Source: RDXT01 sp033762375 (GTDB lineage: Bacteria; Bacteroidota; Bacteroidia; J057). Taken from it: 64,000 bases of DNA. Of this stretch, positions 25,333 through 35,300 are shown in pieces. The DNA lies in the NCBI GenBank assembly GCA_033762375.1, contig JANRLQ010000095.1:1-64000 (forward strand), given 5' to 3'. Made by a program: the position numbers and the translations under genes. Numbering within the stretch: the stretch's first letter is position 1; every line of letters begins with the position of its first letter. Under the pieces are notes generated by a model, which searched no databases, was not told the origin of the DNA, and saw only the letters and a list, made by a program, of their open reading frames with translations.

Positions 25333-25785
25333 TTCTTCCAGCAAGATCTGTCGAAACAAACCCGTAGCTGTGTCCGGGATATAGGCTGACCAGACCCAGC
25401 TTCCCATGTCATTGGCACTATTAACAGGTGTTGTGACCATCCCCCCGGCAGCTTTGGCAGCATCTGTCTGCCAACGAAGCCAGTCTGTAGATGATACCTG
25501 TTGTATCGTGGAGACGGCTTTCGAGCGGTTTTCGGCGAGCAGTTCACCCGCGATCAATCCTGTCTGAGGATCGGGCATATGCCATCCCACAGGAAGATCA
25601 AAGGTATATACACGGCCTGATTCGTCAAATAACACCCCATTGTGCTGATGTACCCATGCAGCATTTCGGTACTCCAGGCTGAATACAATCGGGGGGAGGG
25701 TATCTGGATGAATTTGTTCTGATGTGCAACCATTACCCAGCCAAAGTGTCGCTAGGGCCATGAGGATAGATGTGGCGTATTTCAT
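25258..25785 (-). CDS. Predicted lipoprotein, unknown function
   Basis: A 175-residue protein with an SpII-type signal: KYATSILMALATLWLGNGC, Cys20 lipidated. The mature part (IVFSLEYRNAAWVHQHNGVLFDESGRVYTFDLP) resembles small Bacteroidota lipoproteins that start with a beta strand and a W(..)HQHxG segment. A late region reads WVWSAYIPDTATGLFRQILLEEAGDFSRENTSAAARRLVQRI. I cannot name a family or activity. It lies upstream of the Fic gene on the same strand (about 125 bases apart), and the 3' end of a sister gene survives beyond Fic, so there were once two copies in tandem. Confidence 0.75.
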   Translation of the reverse strand: MKYATSILMALATLWLGNGCTSEQIHPDTLPPIVFSLEYRNAAWVHQHNGVLFDESGRVYTFDLPVGWHMPDPQTGLIAGELLAENRSKAVSTIQQVSSTDWLRWQTDAAKAAGGMVTTPVNSANDMGSWVWSAYIPDTATGLFRQILLEEAGDFSRENTSAAARRLVQRINHYR

Positions 25786-25865
25786 GATAAACCATAATTT
25801 ATGTGGATAATACGCAAGCAGAAGCTAAAACGCTGCATGACCAGGTGAATACCTCCTGAGGACGA

Positions 25866-26387
25866 TCACGTCAAGTCCAGCCGCATCAGCAGGTCCGTTT
25901 GGGCGTCGGTACCGAGCAGGAAACCATGTGCCCCGATCTGCCGGAATCCATGCCGGGCATAAAAAGCCAGCGCAGGGCCATTATGTTCCCAGACCCCCAG
26001 CCAGACAAAGTCCCGGCCCTGAGACCGCGCCTGCTCCAGGGCAAACCGGAGCATATACGCCCCCAATCCCTGCCGGGTATGGGATTGCAGGAGGTAGATT
26101 CGCTCGATTTCCAGCCCGTTTTGGTCCTGAAACTCGACCTGAGCGGTGCCGGTATTCAGCTTGAGGTAACCCGCCAGGACCTCACCGGCATACAGCAGGT
26201 AAAACGACGTACCAGGCGTGTCGAGTTCTGCCCGGAGCCGGTCCGGGTGGTAGGCCTGGTCCATGTACAGGTGGAGGTCGTGGGCATGATTGGTCGGGGC
26301 AAAGGCCTCATAAAAAGACTGACGGCTGATGGCAACCAGGGCCGGTATGTCTGCCGGTGTACAGGGTGACAGGGTAGGGGATGGCAT
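25866..26387 (-). CDS. GNAT family N-acetyltransferase
   Basis: A 173-residue acetyltransferase from the Met at 26387 (MPSPTLSPCTPADIPALVAISRQSF). The longer frame would run through the terminator of the gene behind, so it is rejected. GNAT motifs: FYLLYAGEVLAGYLKLN (strands 2-4), LEIERIYLLQSHTRQGLGAYML (motif A; Q/RxxGxG/A as RQGLGA, the acetyl-CoA pyrophosphate loop) and WLGVWEHNGPALAFYARHGFRQIGAH (motif B). It is close to the Bacteroidota spermidine/spermine-type acetyltransferases, but the acceptor is not predictable. Confidence 0.88.
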   Translation of the reverse strand: MPSPTLSPCTPADIPALVAISRQSFYEAFAPTNHAHDLHLYMDQAYHPDRLRAELDTPGTSFYLLYAGEVLAGYLKLNTGTAQVEFQDQNGLEIERIYLLQSHTRQGLGAYMLRFALEQARSQGRDFVWLGVWEHNGPALAFYARHGFRQIGAHGFLLGTDAQTDLLMRLDLT

Positions 26388-26411
26388 AACGATACATTCG
26401 GGGTGGCAATA

Positions 26412-26441
26412 TACGGAAATGCCCGGACGAGTGGTCCGGGC
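26412..26441 (-). terminator. Probable terminator after btuG
   Basis: GCCCGGAC 26421-26428 pairs with GTCCGGGC 26434-26441; on the minus strand the stem is followed by ATTTCCGTATAT, a weak T-rich tail. It sits 26 bases after the btuG stop. Confidence 0.6.
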
Positions 26442-26466
26442 ATATACTTCGTAAGGGGGCGTTTTG

Positions 26467-27480
26467 TTACTCAATGAACAGAAATCCATTGGGAATCAGG
26501 CCTGTAGCAAAAGTCGCCAGCAGGCTCCCACTGGCTGAGTACCGGAGTCCCCGGCCAGCCTGGGTATAGTCAACGGCATCGGCCACATACAGATCACCCG
26601 TCTCCGGGTGCACCGTCATGCCATAAAACGAAGCCGATCCGGCACCAATGAAGGGGGTGACCGGGAGTGTCGCATCCGAGATTGCCATCGCAAATACACC
26701 ACCATCCAGGTAGTAGAGGATTTTTTTGTCCGGGCTGGTGGTCAGCTGGCCGGGATATCCCCCGCTGCTGAATGGCAATGCAAGCGTAATGGTACGGGTA
26801 ACCGGATTGATCCGGTACAGATTGCCTTTTTCGCCGGTGACATAGTCTCCCCCGCAGAGGACCCAGAGATTGCCGTCAGCATCCTGCGTGAGGCTGTTGG
26901 TGCCGGCTGCCGTGCGGATACTGTCCGTCACCTGATCCGTGGCGGTATTGACCACATACACATACGGGCGGCCTGAGTTGACGATAAACGCATCCGGACC
27001 CAGGACCAGGACACGCTCCGTCCACCCGGGGATGGAGATGGTGCCTGTGATGGCGAGGGTTTCGGTATTCAGGACGGACACGTTTCCGCTGAATAAATCT
27101 GTCACATAGGCCTTTTGGTCTGATACGGCCGCAATATACCGGGGAGAGGTCAGCCCGGTCACCGTACCGACGGACTTCAGGTTGCCGTCTGTGACTTCAA
27201 TTTTCTGCGAATTATTGACTACCCAAAAAATCCGGTCACCGATCCGGGTAGCAGACTGCAATACGTCTCCCAGCGGGCGGTTATTGGCTGCCGCAAATAC
27301 ATCCAGCGCAACTGTATCTGCCTCCGGGTTGTAGTACGAAATACTGGCATTGGCTGAGAGAAAATTGCCTTCGTTCAGGACAAATACCCCTTGTGCATAC
27401 GGCTGCGGGGTGGGGGCTTCTTCCCGGCAACCTGCCAGGGCAATCAGGAGAGCTAACCCTGTCAGGCGGAGGGTTTTCAT
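26467..27480 (-). CDS. btuG: BtuG-like surface lipoprotein, beta-propeller, cobalamin capture
   Basis: A 337-residue lipoprotein from ATG 27480: signal KTLRLTGLALLIALAGC with lipidated Cys18. The mature part is a YncE-like seven-bladed propeller (GVFVLNEGNFLSANASISYY, KAYVTDLFSGNVSVLNTETLAI, PYVYVVNTATDQVTDSI, GDLYVADAVDYTQAGRGLRYS). BtuG proteins are surface lipoproteins that bind cobalamin very tightly and pass it to BtuB in Bacteroides. The assignment rests on this fold and on position: second gene behind a cobalamin riboswitch and a BtuB-like receptor, 68 bases after btuB. Sequence alone would say only DUF5074/YncE family. Without the riboswitch it could be any surface propeller. Confidence 0.82.
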   Translation of the reverse strand: MKTLRLTGLALLIALAGCREEAPTPQPYAQGVFVLNEGNFLSANASISYYNPEADTVALDVFAAANNRPLGDVLQSATRIGDRIFWVVNNSQKIEVTDGNLKSVGTVTGLTSPRYIAAVSDQKAYVTDLFSGNVSVLNTETLAITGTISIPGWTERVLVLGPDAFIVNSGRPYVYVVNTATDQVTDSIRTAAGTNSLTQDADGNLWVLCGGDYVTGEKGNLYRINPVTRTITLALPFSSGGYPGQLTTSPDKKILYYLDGGVFAMAISDATLPVTPFIGAGSASFYGMTVHPETGDLYVADAVDYTQAGRGLRYSASGSLLATFATGLIPNGFLFIE

Positions 27481-27548
27481 TGGCGATAGACGGGACATGG
27501 AGAGGCTCATGTAGTTGATAATGGGATATGAATAAATACCAGAAAAAA

Positions 27549-29435
27549 TCAGGGTTTAGCTTCGGCAAAAACCGGACTCAGGGACAAGTCAAGATGTACC
27601 TGCTGCCGGGGCATAGGATACCCGGCTACCACCTGGTAGGTCGCCTGCCAGAGGTTTTCGGCCCGCAGGGTGAGGCTGCCGCGTACATACCGGCGCTCAA
27701 AGTTGCGGCTGAGTGCCGTACTTCCCAGCGTAAATGGACTGAGAAACAAGGTATTATCAGCTGTGGTATATCGCCGGCCTACGTACGCCTGGGTATAACT
27801 CAGGGTATACCCCCGGTGCGAAATCCCGACCCGGACGCTGGCCTGGTGTACCGGCGTATAGATGAGCTGCTTGTGCAGGGTGGCATCTGCTCCGTCATAA
27901 ATAGCTGTGCGGGTGGCCCGTACGAGGTGATGCCAGACTACACAGACAGGAACCCAGCGCCCCGCGGGCCGCTGCCAGTGCAGCGAAGATTCGAGGCCGC
28001 GGGACCAGACCTGCAGGACATTTTCGGCGGACCAGTACCCGGTACCCGGCCGCCAGAGGATCCAGTTTTGAATATGGTGCGAAAAAACACCCTGATGGAG
28101 GGTAAGGATTGTATTGCCGGGCCGGCAAACATAGGACCACCCTGCCTCTGCCGTCCAGCCTGTTTCAGGTTTGAGGTCGGGTTGCCCCCCCGGAGACCAG
28201 TACAGGTCATTAAAAGATGGATACCGGTACGTGCGGGCCACATACCCGCGCAGGCGCAGGGCAGGATGCGCCTGCCAGGTGATCCCGGCGGACGGCATCC
28301 ATTGGGGGCGGGTGATGGCCTCCATCCGGAGGGTGAGCAGCGTGACCAGGCGCTCGTGTTGCCAGCCTGATCGCATGGATACCTGGGCCAGGGTGCGTGC
28401 CTGCTCAGGCCGCAAGCGTCCGTATCCTGTCGCCAGGGCTTGGATCCATTGACCCTGTGCGCTGCCCAGGATACTGTGCCGGTGATGGAGGCGGTAGGTG
28501 CCTTCGCCGCTCAGTTGCCAGGTGCGGGCCATATTCTCCGAAAAAATACCGGCTACAGTATCCCGGTACTGGAGGGTTTCATGCAGGTATCCGCCCCGGA
28601 GACTGGTCCTGAGCCGGGTACCTGTGTAGTGCCAGGCCAGGGCAGCCCGCAGGTGTGCATCTGCCTGCCAGGCTGTGCGGGGCAGTTGACGGTCACTGGC
28701 CTGAAGCCAGAGGTGGCCTTCTATCGCATGGGATGCCGCAGGCTGCCAGCGCATATCATACACAGCCCCCTGCTGGACATAGGCTGCGTGGGCCTGCCGG
28801 ATGATGGGCATGCCCGGCAGATCGGTGCGGGCATAGGCAAAATTATTGTCTGCCCGGCGATAAGAATACCGCAGGTGATGGGTAATCTGGGACGTACGCA
28901 GAGAGAGCCTGCCGCCACCGTGCCAAAACCCAAAACTCCCGGTACCCAGATGTACAGCTGCCTGGAGAGGCACTGCCGGGTCAGGCCCGGCTCCGAGGTG
29001 AATCACGCCCCCCAATGAACCGCTGCCCCCCAGCGCAGGACTGCCTCCGGGTTGTACCCACACCTCGCCCATCAGGCTGGCCGGAAACAGGGACAGGTCC
29101 ACCGTGCCGTTGAGCGGGCTTTGGAGGTTGAGTCCTTCCCAGATCACAGCGGTATGTGCAGCGGCTGTACCCCGCAGGCCGGGGGTTGCCAGGGCTCCCG
29201 GGCCATACAGTTTGATAAATCCCTGGCTAAAATCACCCAATACATCTGCCAGGCTGGCTGAGGGGATCAGTTGCAGGCTGTCTACCTGGGAGATATGATA
29301 ACCCGTCCCCAGCCAGGCCAGTCGCCGGGCTGTCACAGAGACGGTGTCGAGGTGCAAGGTATCCACCTGCGCCGCGAGGGGCAGTCCGCAACTGATACTG
29401 ATCCAAAACAGGAGAAGGCCTGAGGCGTTTTTCAT
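27549..29435 (-). CDS. btuB: BtuB-like TonB-dependent cobalamin receptor
   Basis: A 628-residue outer-membrane receptor from ATG 29435 (signal KNASGLLLFWISISCGLPLAAQ). The plug domain (about 30-150) has DTVSVTARRL (TonB-box type start) and FIKLYGPGALATPGLRGTAAAHTAVIWEGLNLQSPLNGTVDLSLFP, the standard plug signature. A 22-strand barrel follows with the usual RLRGYVARTYRYPSFNDLYW and a C-terminus ending LRAENLWQATYQVVAGYPMPRQQVHLDLSLS. No carboxypeptidase-like domain precedes the plug, so it is BtuB/FepA-sized rather than SusC-like. The cobalamin riboswitch directly upstream makes cobalamin the likely substrate. Confidence 0.9.
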   Translation of the reverse strand: MKNASGLLLFWISISCGLPLAAQVDTLHLDTVSVTARRLAWLGTGYHISQVDSLQLIPSASLADVLGDFSQGFIKLYGPGALATPGLRGTAAAHTAVIWEGLNLQSPLNGTVDLSLFPASLMGEVWVQPGGSPALGGSGSLGGVIHLGAGPDPAVPLQAAVHLGTGSFGFWHGGGRLSLRTSQITHHLRYSYRRADNNFAYARTDLPGMPIIRQAHAAYVQQGAVYDMRWQPAASHAIEGHLWLQASDRQLPRTAWQADAHLRAALAWHYTGTRLRTSLRGGYLHETLQYRDTVAGIFSENMARTWQLSGEGTYRLHHRHSILGSAQGQWIQALATGYGRLRPEQARTLAQVSMRSGWQHERLVTLLTLRMEAITRPQWMPSAGITWQAHPALRLRGYVARTYRYPSFNDLYWSPGGQPDLKPETGWTAEAGWSYVCRPGNTILTLHQGVFSHHIQNWILWRPGTGYWSAENVLQVWSRGLESSLHWQRPAGRWVPVCVVWHHLVRATRTAIYDGADATLHKQLIYTPVHQASVRVGISHRGYTLSYTQAYVGRRYTTADNTLFLSPFTLGSTALSRNFERRYVRGSLTLRAENLWQATYQVVAGYPMPRQQVHLDLSLSPVFAEAKP

Positions 29436-29609
29436 TGATTGCCGGTTTTTGATCACCAGCAGCTCAGGAGACAGCCTCTTACAGGCGAAAGCAGGAAATA
29501 CACAGCTGTACACAGGACGTGTAGGCTGACCGGCTGCCGCAGCAGCACGGATTGGTTGGAGATCCCCGGCTTGTTACCTGTTCATGGCCTTTGTCCCGAA
29601 GGCTGCGAA

Positions 29610-29770
29610 CAACGGCGCACTGGCAGGTCTTCTGACTTGCACCCGGCTTCTCCGGCCTTCCCATCCCTGATCAGGACAGTGACACACGCGGGAGATACCG
29701 TTTACCCTTGCGGGCAGTGCTTACAGCAGCGGGAACTGTCCAGGATTTTCACCTGATTCCCTTTTAATCC
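29610..29770 (-). ncRNA. Cobalamin riboswitch controlling btuB-btuG
   Basis: On the minus strand the segment starts GGGAATCAGGTGAAAATCC, continues with CCCGCTGCTGTAAGC, the conserved core of the class, and ends with the B12 box AAGTCAGAAGACCTGCC (near 29622-29640). The spacing of these blocks is normal. It lies between a strong promoter and the btuB ATG at 29435. High cobalamin is expected to reduce expression. No clear terminator is seen after the B12 box, so control may be at translation. Confidence 0.95.
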
Positions 29771-29799
29771 GGACACATCCGGAACCAATTTGCTCGGGA

Positions 29800-29830
29800 C
29801 AAAGATAGGGAGAAAAGTATTCGCGGCAAA
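29800..29830 (-). promoter_or_regulatory. Bacteroidota-type promoter of the btuB-btuG transcript
   Basis: Minus strand: TTTG (29827-29830), 19-base spacer, TATCTTTG (29800-29807), an exact match to the primary sigma factor consensus TTTG-N19/20-TAnnTTTG. The transcript should begin near 29793, about 25 bases before the riboswitch core. Confidence 0.85.
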
Positions 29831-29932
29831 TAAAAAATGCAGGCAACTTCAACAAGCGGGTGTACGTCCTGGCTGATACCCTCATTTGCAGGCAAATACA
29901 GAAGATTGTATGCCGGAAGATTAAACACAGCC

Positions 29933-32116
29933 TCAGGAGCCGCCTCCAAACGTCCACCGCAACTGGAGCTTGACCTCTGTGCGGAGGTCACCCTGGGTCT
30001 CCTCCAGGCCGGAGCCAAATGAGCGGGTTTCGTGCAGGCGTGTTTGGGCTACCCGTGCCCAAAATTCCAGGCCGTCCACGGGTTTCCAGTCAAATATCAG
30101 GTAATACCGGGTGCCTACCCCATAATATGGCGGGATGGAAAAGAAGCCCAGAATGTCATTTTCATAGGCATAAATCCGGGCATTGTAGTCTTTGGCATCA
30201 AACACAGCCAGTCGCCCGGTGAGCCGGTACTTAAACCCGATCCGCCATGCCACGTCCTGATAGAGCAGGAATCCCCGCTGCCAGTCTTCGGCCCCCTCCT
30301 GATACCACGAAAACTCCATCCGGGAGCGGTAAATAATGTCCCGGTCCACCTTGGTCTCAAAGTGCAGGCGGAACTGATGCCGCTCTGTCGGCACCAGAAA
30401 CCGGAGCTGCTGCCCTTCCGGATAGTCATCGCTGTTTTGCTCGCGGTGATCGGTCCGGAACCGCAGATACACCAGGGTACCCCGGCGGGGTTTATAGTCT
30501 AGCTGGGCCATCCATTCCCAGCCAGCAGCCGGGTATCCCGTGCGAAACTTCAGCCAGGGGGTATAATACTGATCAAAGTACGAGTTGAGTTCCCATTTGG
30601 GAGACGGCGCGATCCGCAAGCCAACATAAACCCCGGTTTCGTTTTGGGGAGCCAGGGGGCGCTCCGAAAATACATAGGCTTTATTGGAGTGAAAGTCCTT
30701 GTCAAAATGCCGGATCACCATCGAGGCATCTACCGTGGGGGAGAGGCTGGCCATTAAACCGGCGACACCGCCCAGTCCGCCGGAGCGTGAGCGGGCTACT
30801 TCTCCGAATATATTCAGGTTGCGGTAGATCCAGTCCCAATCCAGCCCGTTGACATAGTTTTGGTCTCCCCGGAAATCAAACTGGTTGTATTCGTTGAGGG
30901 CCGGACTGACCGGTGCCCCAAACACCTGCCGGTAATGGGTCGTACCGAGTGTCAGGGTAGCAGTTTTGTACTCGACTCGTCCGCCGTACATCTGCTCGTC
31001 CACGGCGCGGCGGTTGGCAAGTTCGGTGGCGGTGCGGTGGAGTCCACTGATTTGCAGGCTGCTGGCCTGGAGGACATCTGCAGTCAGGCTATCCCGTGCA
31101 GATACACTGGCATCCTGGCGGGTACGGGAGAAAAAGCCCGTAAAGTACCAGTTGCGAAGGGCTACCGTAGCAGCAGCTCCCCGCAAAAATTGATTTTCAT
31201 TGACAGAGGCATACGGGAGCAGGCCGAGGTTGGGCATTTTGGTGCCCGCAATGGTGGAGGCCCCCTTGCCAAATCCCAGGCCCCGTGACATGACCAGTCC
31301 CTGTCCAGCCTGGAGGTTGTAGTCGCCTACAATGAGGCGCTTCAGGCTGCCGTAGTTCTGAAGGGCGACATGGCCGGAGAGAAAATCATATCCATAGCGG
31401 TTGAGGAGGGGATTCCACTCAAAGGTTTCGCCGGGATCTTTTTCGCCTGTGACGGCGAAGGAGATGTTTTGGCCCATGCGGGCCCGGAGCCGGGAGTAAT
31501 GGCGGTATTTATCCCCGGCATACCGGGTGGAGAGTACCGGCTCGGTACCAATCAGGTTGCCCTGGTCATCGTAGATGTCCCGGTACGACGTATCGGCGGG
31601 GGTGTACCCCCTGGCATTTTCGACCTCCCAGACCGTCCGCTGGGTAAACTCCCAGATCATATTTTCCCACACTTCGCGGGGCGTGGGACCAGCCGGATGT
31701 AATTTGCCGGGTGAGATGTCCCGGGCCCGGGCTGCATCTGTCGTGAGGTAGGGTAGGATATTGCGGATATGCTCCTCCCGGAATCCCCGCACGGCTTGCA
31801 GCTCATACAAAGACGTCAGGTTGCCAAAGGTATCCACATAGGCCCGCAGGTTGTTGTAGAGCAGGTCCGTCATGCCCGGGAGCTGGAGAAACTCGTCCCG
31901 TGTTATGGTATTGATGTCCAGCGGGTGGCGAATCAGCTCTTCCAGAAAATCCGTCACAAAGGAATAGTCCACCTGACCATCCAGCTCAGCATTGAGAATC
32001 AGGTCCTCAATCGGCTGGCTGTAAGGGGTGGCTTCCCGCAGGGTATCGTTTTGAGCCGCCAGGGGCAAGGCCACAAAGGCCGGTATCAGCAGGAAACAGG
32101 CACGACAGAAGCGCAT
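29933..32116 (-). CDS. Helix-hairpin-helix protein with outer-membrane beta-barrel domain
   Basis: A 727-residue exported protein from ATG 32116 (signal RFCRACFLLIPAFVALPLAAQ). Residues about 35-145 form two HhH/ComEA-like units: HPLDINTITRDEFLQLPGMTDLLYNNLRAYVDTFGNL, then SLYELQAVRGFREEHIRNILPYL. From about residue 180 the protein is a large beta-barrel or porin-like domain (YDFLSGHVALQNYGSLKRLIVGDYNLQAGQGLVMS; LGLGTTHYRQ; many strands ending in aromatic residues). This fusion is widespread in Bacteroidota and unstudied as far as I know; HhH units normally bind DNA backbones, so a role in DNA binding at the surface is possible but only inference. The 5' extension of the frame is not used. 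Confidence 0.8.
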   Translation of the reverse strand: MRFCRACFLLIPAFVALPLAAQNDTLREATPYSQPIEDLILNAELDGQVDYSFVTDFLEELIRHPLDINTITRDEFLQLPGMTDLLYNNLRAYVDTFGNLTSLYELQAVRGFREEHIRNILPYLTTDAARARDISPGKLHPAGPTPREVWENMIWEFTQRTVWEVENARGYTPADTSYRDIYDDQGNLIGTEPVLSTRYAGDKYRHYSRLRARMGQNISFAVTGEKDPGETFEWNPLLNRYGYDFLSGHVALQNYGSLKRLIVGDYNLQAGQGLVMSRGLGFGKGASTIAGTKMPNLGLLPYASVNENQFLRGAAATVALRNWYFTGFFSRTRQDASVSARDSLTADVLQASSLQISGLHRTATELANRRAVDEQMYGGRVEYKTATLTLGTTHYRQVFGAPVSPALNEYNQFDFRGDQNYVNGLDWDWIYRNLNIFGEVARSRSGGLGGVAGLMASLSPTVDASMVIRHFDKDFHSNKAYVFSERPLAPQNETGVYVGLRIAPSPKWELNSYFDQYYTPWLKFRTGYPAAGWEWMAQLDYKPRRGTLVYLRFRTDHREQNSDDYPEGQQLRFLVPTERHQFRLHFETKVDRDIIYRSRMEFSWYQEGAEDWQRGFLLYQDVAWRIGFKYRLTGRLAVFDAKDYNARIYAYENDILGFFSIPPYYGVGTRYYLIFDWKPVDGLEFWARVAQTRLHETRSFGSGLEETQGDLRTEVKLQLRWTFGGGS

Positions 32117-32332
32117 GGGAGGTGGGGTTGCGGGACAAATAACGACAACCGATCCCGTTTGTGCAAGCAGGGGATAGGATTTATGTCTCAAAATCCAGGC
32201 GGAAGCTGCGGTATTGTTTCCCTGATAAAATACGCATATTTTTACCCGGATCAGGAACCGTTTTTGCTTGCCGTCTCAGAATAATTTCACATTTTCGAAC
32301 ATTATTTCCGCTGCTACGCCTATCCCCCGCTT

Positions 32333-35300
32333 ATGAAGTCTCCTGCTCTGCCTCAACCCCCTGTATCTCTGCGCCTGTTGTCCGCCATTTGGCTGGGATT
32401 GCTGATCGGTATCACTGCGTGTACGCCCGGCGGCGGTAATCCACGGGTCCGGGGCAATGATCCCTGGGTGTTTCGTTCCGTGATGGACCTCAAACCCCGT
32501 ATGGTGACCCTGGCACTGGACTCTGCTTTTTGGGTGAGTTATGACGCAGGGCGGGCTTCTCTCTACCAGGTCTGGCGTGACGGCGTCAATTTTGACGGCC
32601 CCGTCTATACCACTGCCCACGGTCCGCAGCCTGTCAGCCTCGGCCCGGCCTGGCTGGTTTCCCCTTTTGAAGAGCCCTGGCGCATCATCCGGGACGGGCA
32701 GGAGACGGCTCCTGCCACCGTGCAGTACCGGGGACATACCTTTGACAAGCAGGACCAGGTTACGCTGACCTATGAGCTTACCCTGGCACGGGGCGAAAAA
32801 ATCATAGTCAAAGAAAAACCTGAATACGTGCGCGGCAGTGATGGACTGCCCGGGCTGGAGCGGATATTTGTCCTCTCTGGTGTGCCAGAAGGCACCCAGG
32901 TGGCCCTGATGACACACCTCAACTCCCTCAAGGCTGGCGACAGCTACCAAACGGACGGTATATTTCGGGTCACCCGCCAGGAAAACGGCGGGGCTTCGCT
33001 GGACGGGATGCTGGTCCTGAAGCCCAATGCCACGACTACCTTTACGGCCTGGTTCCAGCAAACGCCGCTGGTCCACAAGGCTGCCGAAGGCGAAGAACCT
33101 ACCCAGGACCCCGGCCTGGCCCTGATCAATCGCAGTGACTGCCAGACCTGCCACAACCCGGAGGTGAAGGCCGTAGGGCCTGCATATGTGGACATTGCCA
33201 AAAAGTATAAATTTACCGAATACAATGTCCTCCAGCTCGCCCGCAAGGTGATGAATGGCGGGGCCGGGGTTTGGGGACCAGTGCCCATGACGGCTCACCC
33301 TGACCTGACCCTGGAGGACGCATCCCAGATGATCGGGTACATCATGACCCTCGACGGCGAAAAACCCGCTACCGGGAGCTCGCCCTGGGATGCACCTTCC
33401 TTCCCCCTGATCACGCAGCAAAAACCTGCTGATGGCCACGGACTGGTCGTGAACCTGTACCCGATCCCGGCGGGTACGAGCCAGATACCGGTTATGGCTC
33501 CCCAGGCAGTGCCTGTGTACTCGGGCATCCTGCCGGTGATACATGCGATCCGGGATGAGGATTTTCCGGGCATGAAGGACAATTTTTTTGTGCAGGCCAA
33601 AGGATTTATCGAGATACCCCAAAGCACCAATTATGTATTCCGGATTGTCAGTGATGACGGCGGGCGGCTCACGATCGGGGATCAGGTAGTCGTAAACCAT
33701 GATGGATACCACGGTCCCACGCCGATGGATGGCGAGGTACAGCTGGCTGCCGGGCGGTATCCGGTGCAGATAGATTATTTCCAGGCATCCGGTGGCAAGG
33801 CCCTGTCCTTCCAGTGGGTCGCACACGGAGCAGATGATTTTAGTGTGGTGCCTGCCAGCGTACTCACCTATGATACAGCCGATGTCCGGCAAAAAACACC
33901 GTTTATTCCCCAGGAACTCCTCGTGCGCACGGTCCCCGGCGACTCCGCTCCGCTCCGGGACGTACACCCTGCCTATGAACTGGCGACGGTGCGCCCGGCG
34001 TCTTTTGAGCCCAAGGTAGCGGGCATGGACTTCCTGCCGGATGGTCGCCTGGTGGTAAGCACCTGGGACCCTGCCGGCTCCGTATATGTGCTGGACAATG
34101 TCCAGGGCAACGATCCGGCGCAGGTGAAGGTGCAGCGTATCGCCAAAGGCCTGGCCGAACCGCTCGGCCTCAAGGTCGTGGAGGGTGAGATATATGTCCT
34201 TCAAAAACAAGAACTTACGCACCTGATTGACCATGATCAGGACGGCATCATAGATGAGTACCGCACCGTGTGCAACGGATGGCGGGCCTCGGCCAATTTT
34301 CATGAGTTTGCCTTCGGGCTGGTGTACAAGGACGGGTATTTCTACGCGACCCTGGCCACGGCCATCAACCCCGGTGGAGCCAGCACCCAACCCCAGATTC
34401 CGGACCGGGGCAAGGTCATCAAAATCAGCCGGGCTGATGGTACTTTTTCATTTATCGCTTCCGGTCTCCGCACGCCTAATGGCATCGGGGTAGGGGTGGA
34501 CGGTGAGTTGTTTATCTGCGACAACCAGGGTGACTGGCTCCCTTCCAGCAAACTGGTACACGTGCGCGAAGGGGCTTTTTATGGGTCCCGTTCGGTAGAC
34601 TTTGAGGGAACAGCCAATCTGCCGGTTACCCTTCCGGTGGTCTGGATGCCTCAGGACGAAGTTGGTAACTCTCCTTCACAGCCCGGACTGCTCCAGGAGG
34701 GTCCCTACAAAGGTCAGATGGTATATGGTGAGGTCACCAATGGAGGCCTGAAGCGGGTATTTGTCGAAAAAATCAACGGCCAGTACCAGGGAGCCCTGTT
34801 TCATTTCTCCCAGGGATTTGAGGCGGGTATCAACCGCCTGGTGACAGGCCCTGACGGGGCGCTGTATGTGGGCGGGGTCGGAAATCCCGGCAACTGGAGC
34901 CATGCCGGCAAAAAATGGTACGGCCTCCAGCGCATACGTTATACAGGTGCGTCTGTATTTGAGCCGCTGGCGGTGCGCGCCATGTCCAATGGGGTCGAGA
35001 TCGAGTTTACAGAACCGCTGCAGCCACAGGATGGATTTGATCCGGCAGCCTACCAGGTCAAACAATGGGAATATGTCCCCACGGCCAACTACGGAGGCCC
35101 TAAAGTCGGTGAAACCTTCCTGAATATTCGCTCGGTCCAGGTGTCTGAGGACCGCAAACGGGTATTTCTGGAGCTGGACGGCATGAAAGCGGGCCATGTG
35201 GTGTATGTTCACCTCAAACAACCGTTTGTCAGTGCCCTGGGGCATGAGCTTTGGGTTACGGAGGCCTGGTACACGCTGAACCAGATCCCCGAAAACAAGC

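Noticed and set aside
32276..34390. 704-codon minus-strand open frame
   Set aside because: Fully antisense to the cytochrome/PA14/dehydrogenase gene; a shadow caused by high GC, with no signal or domain.
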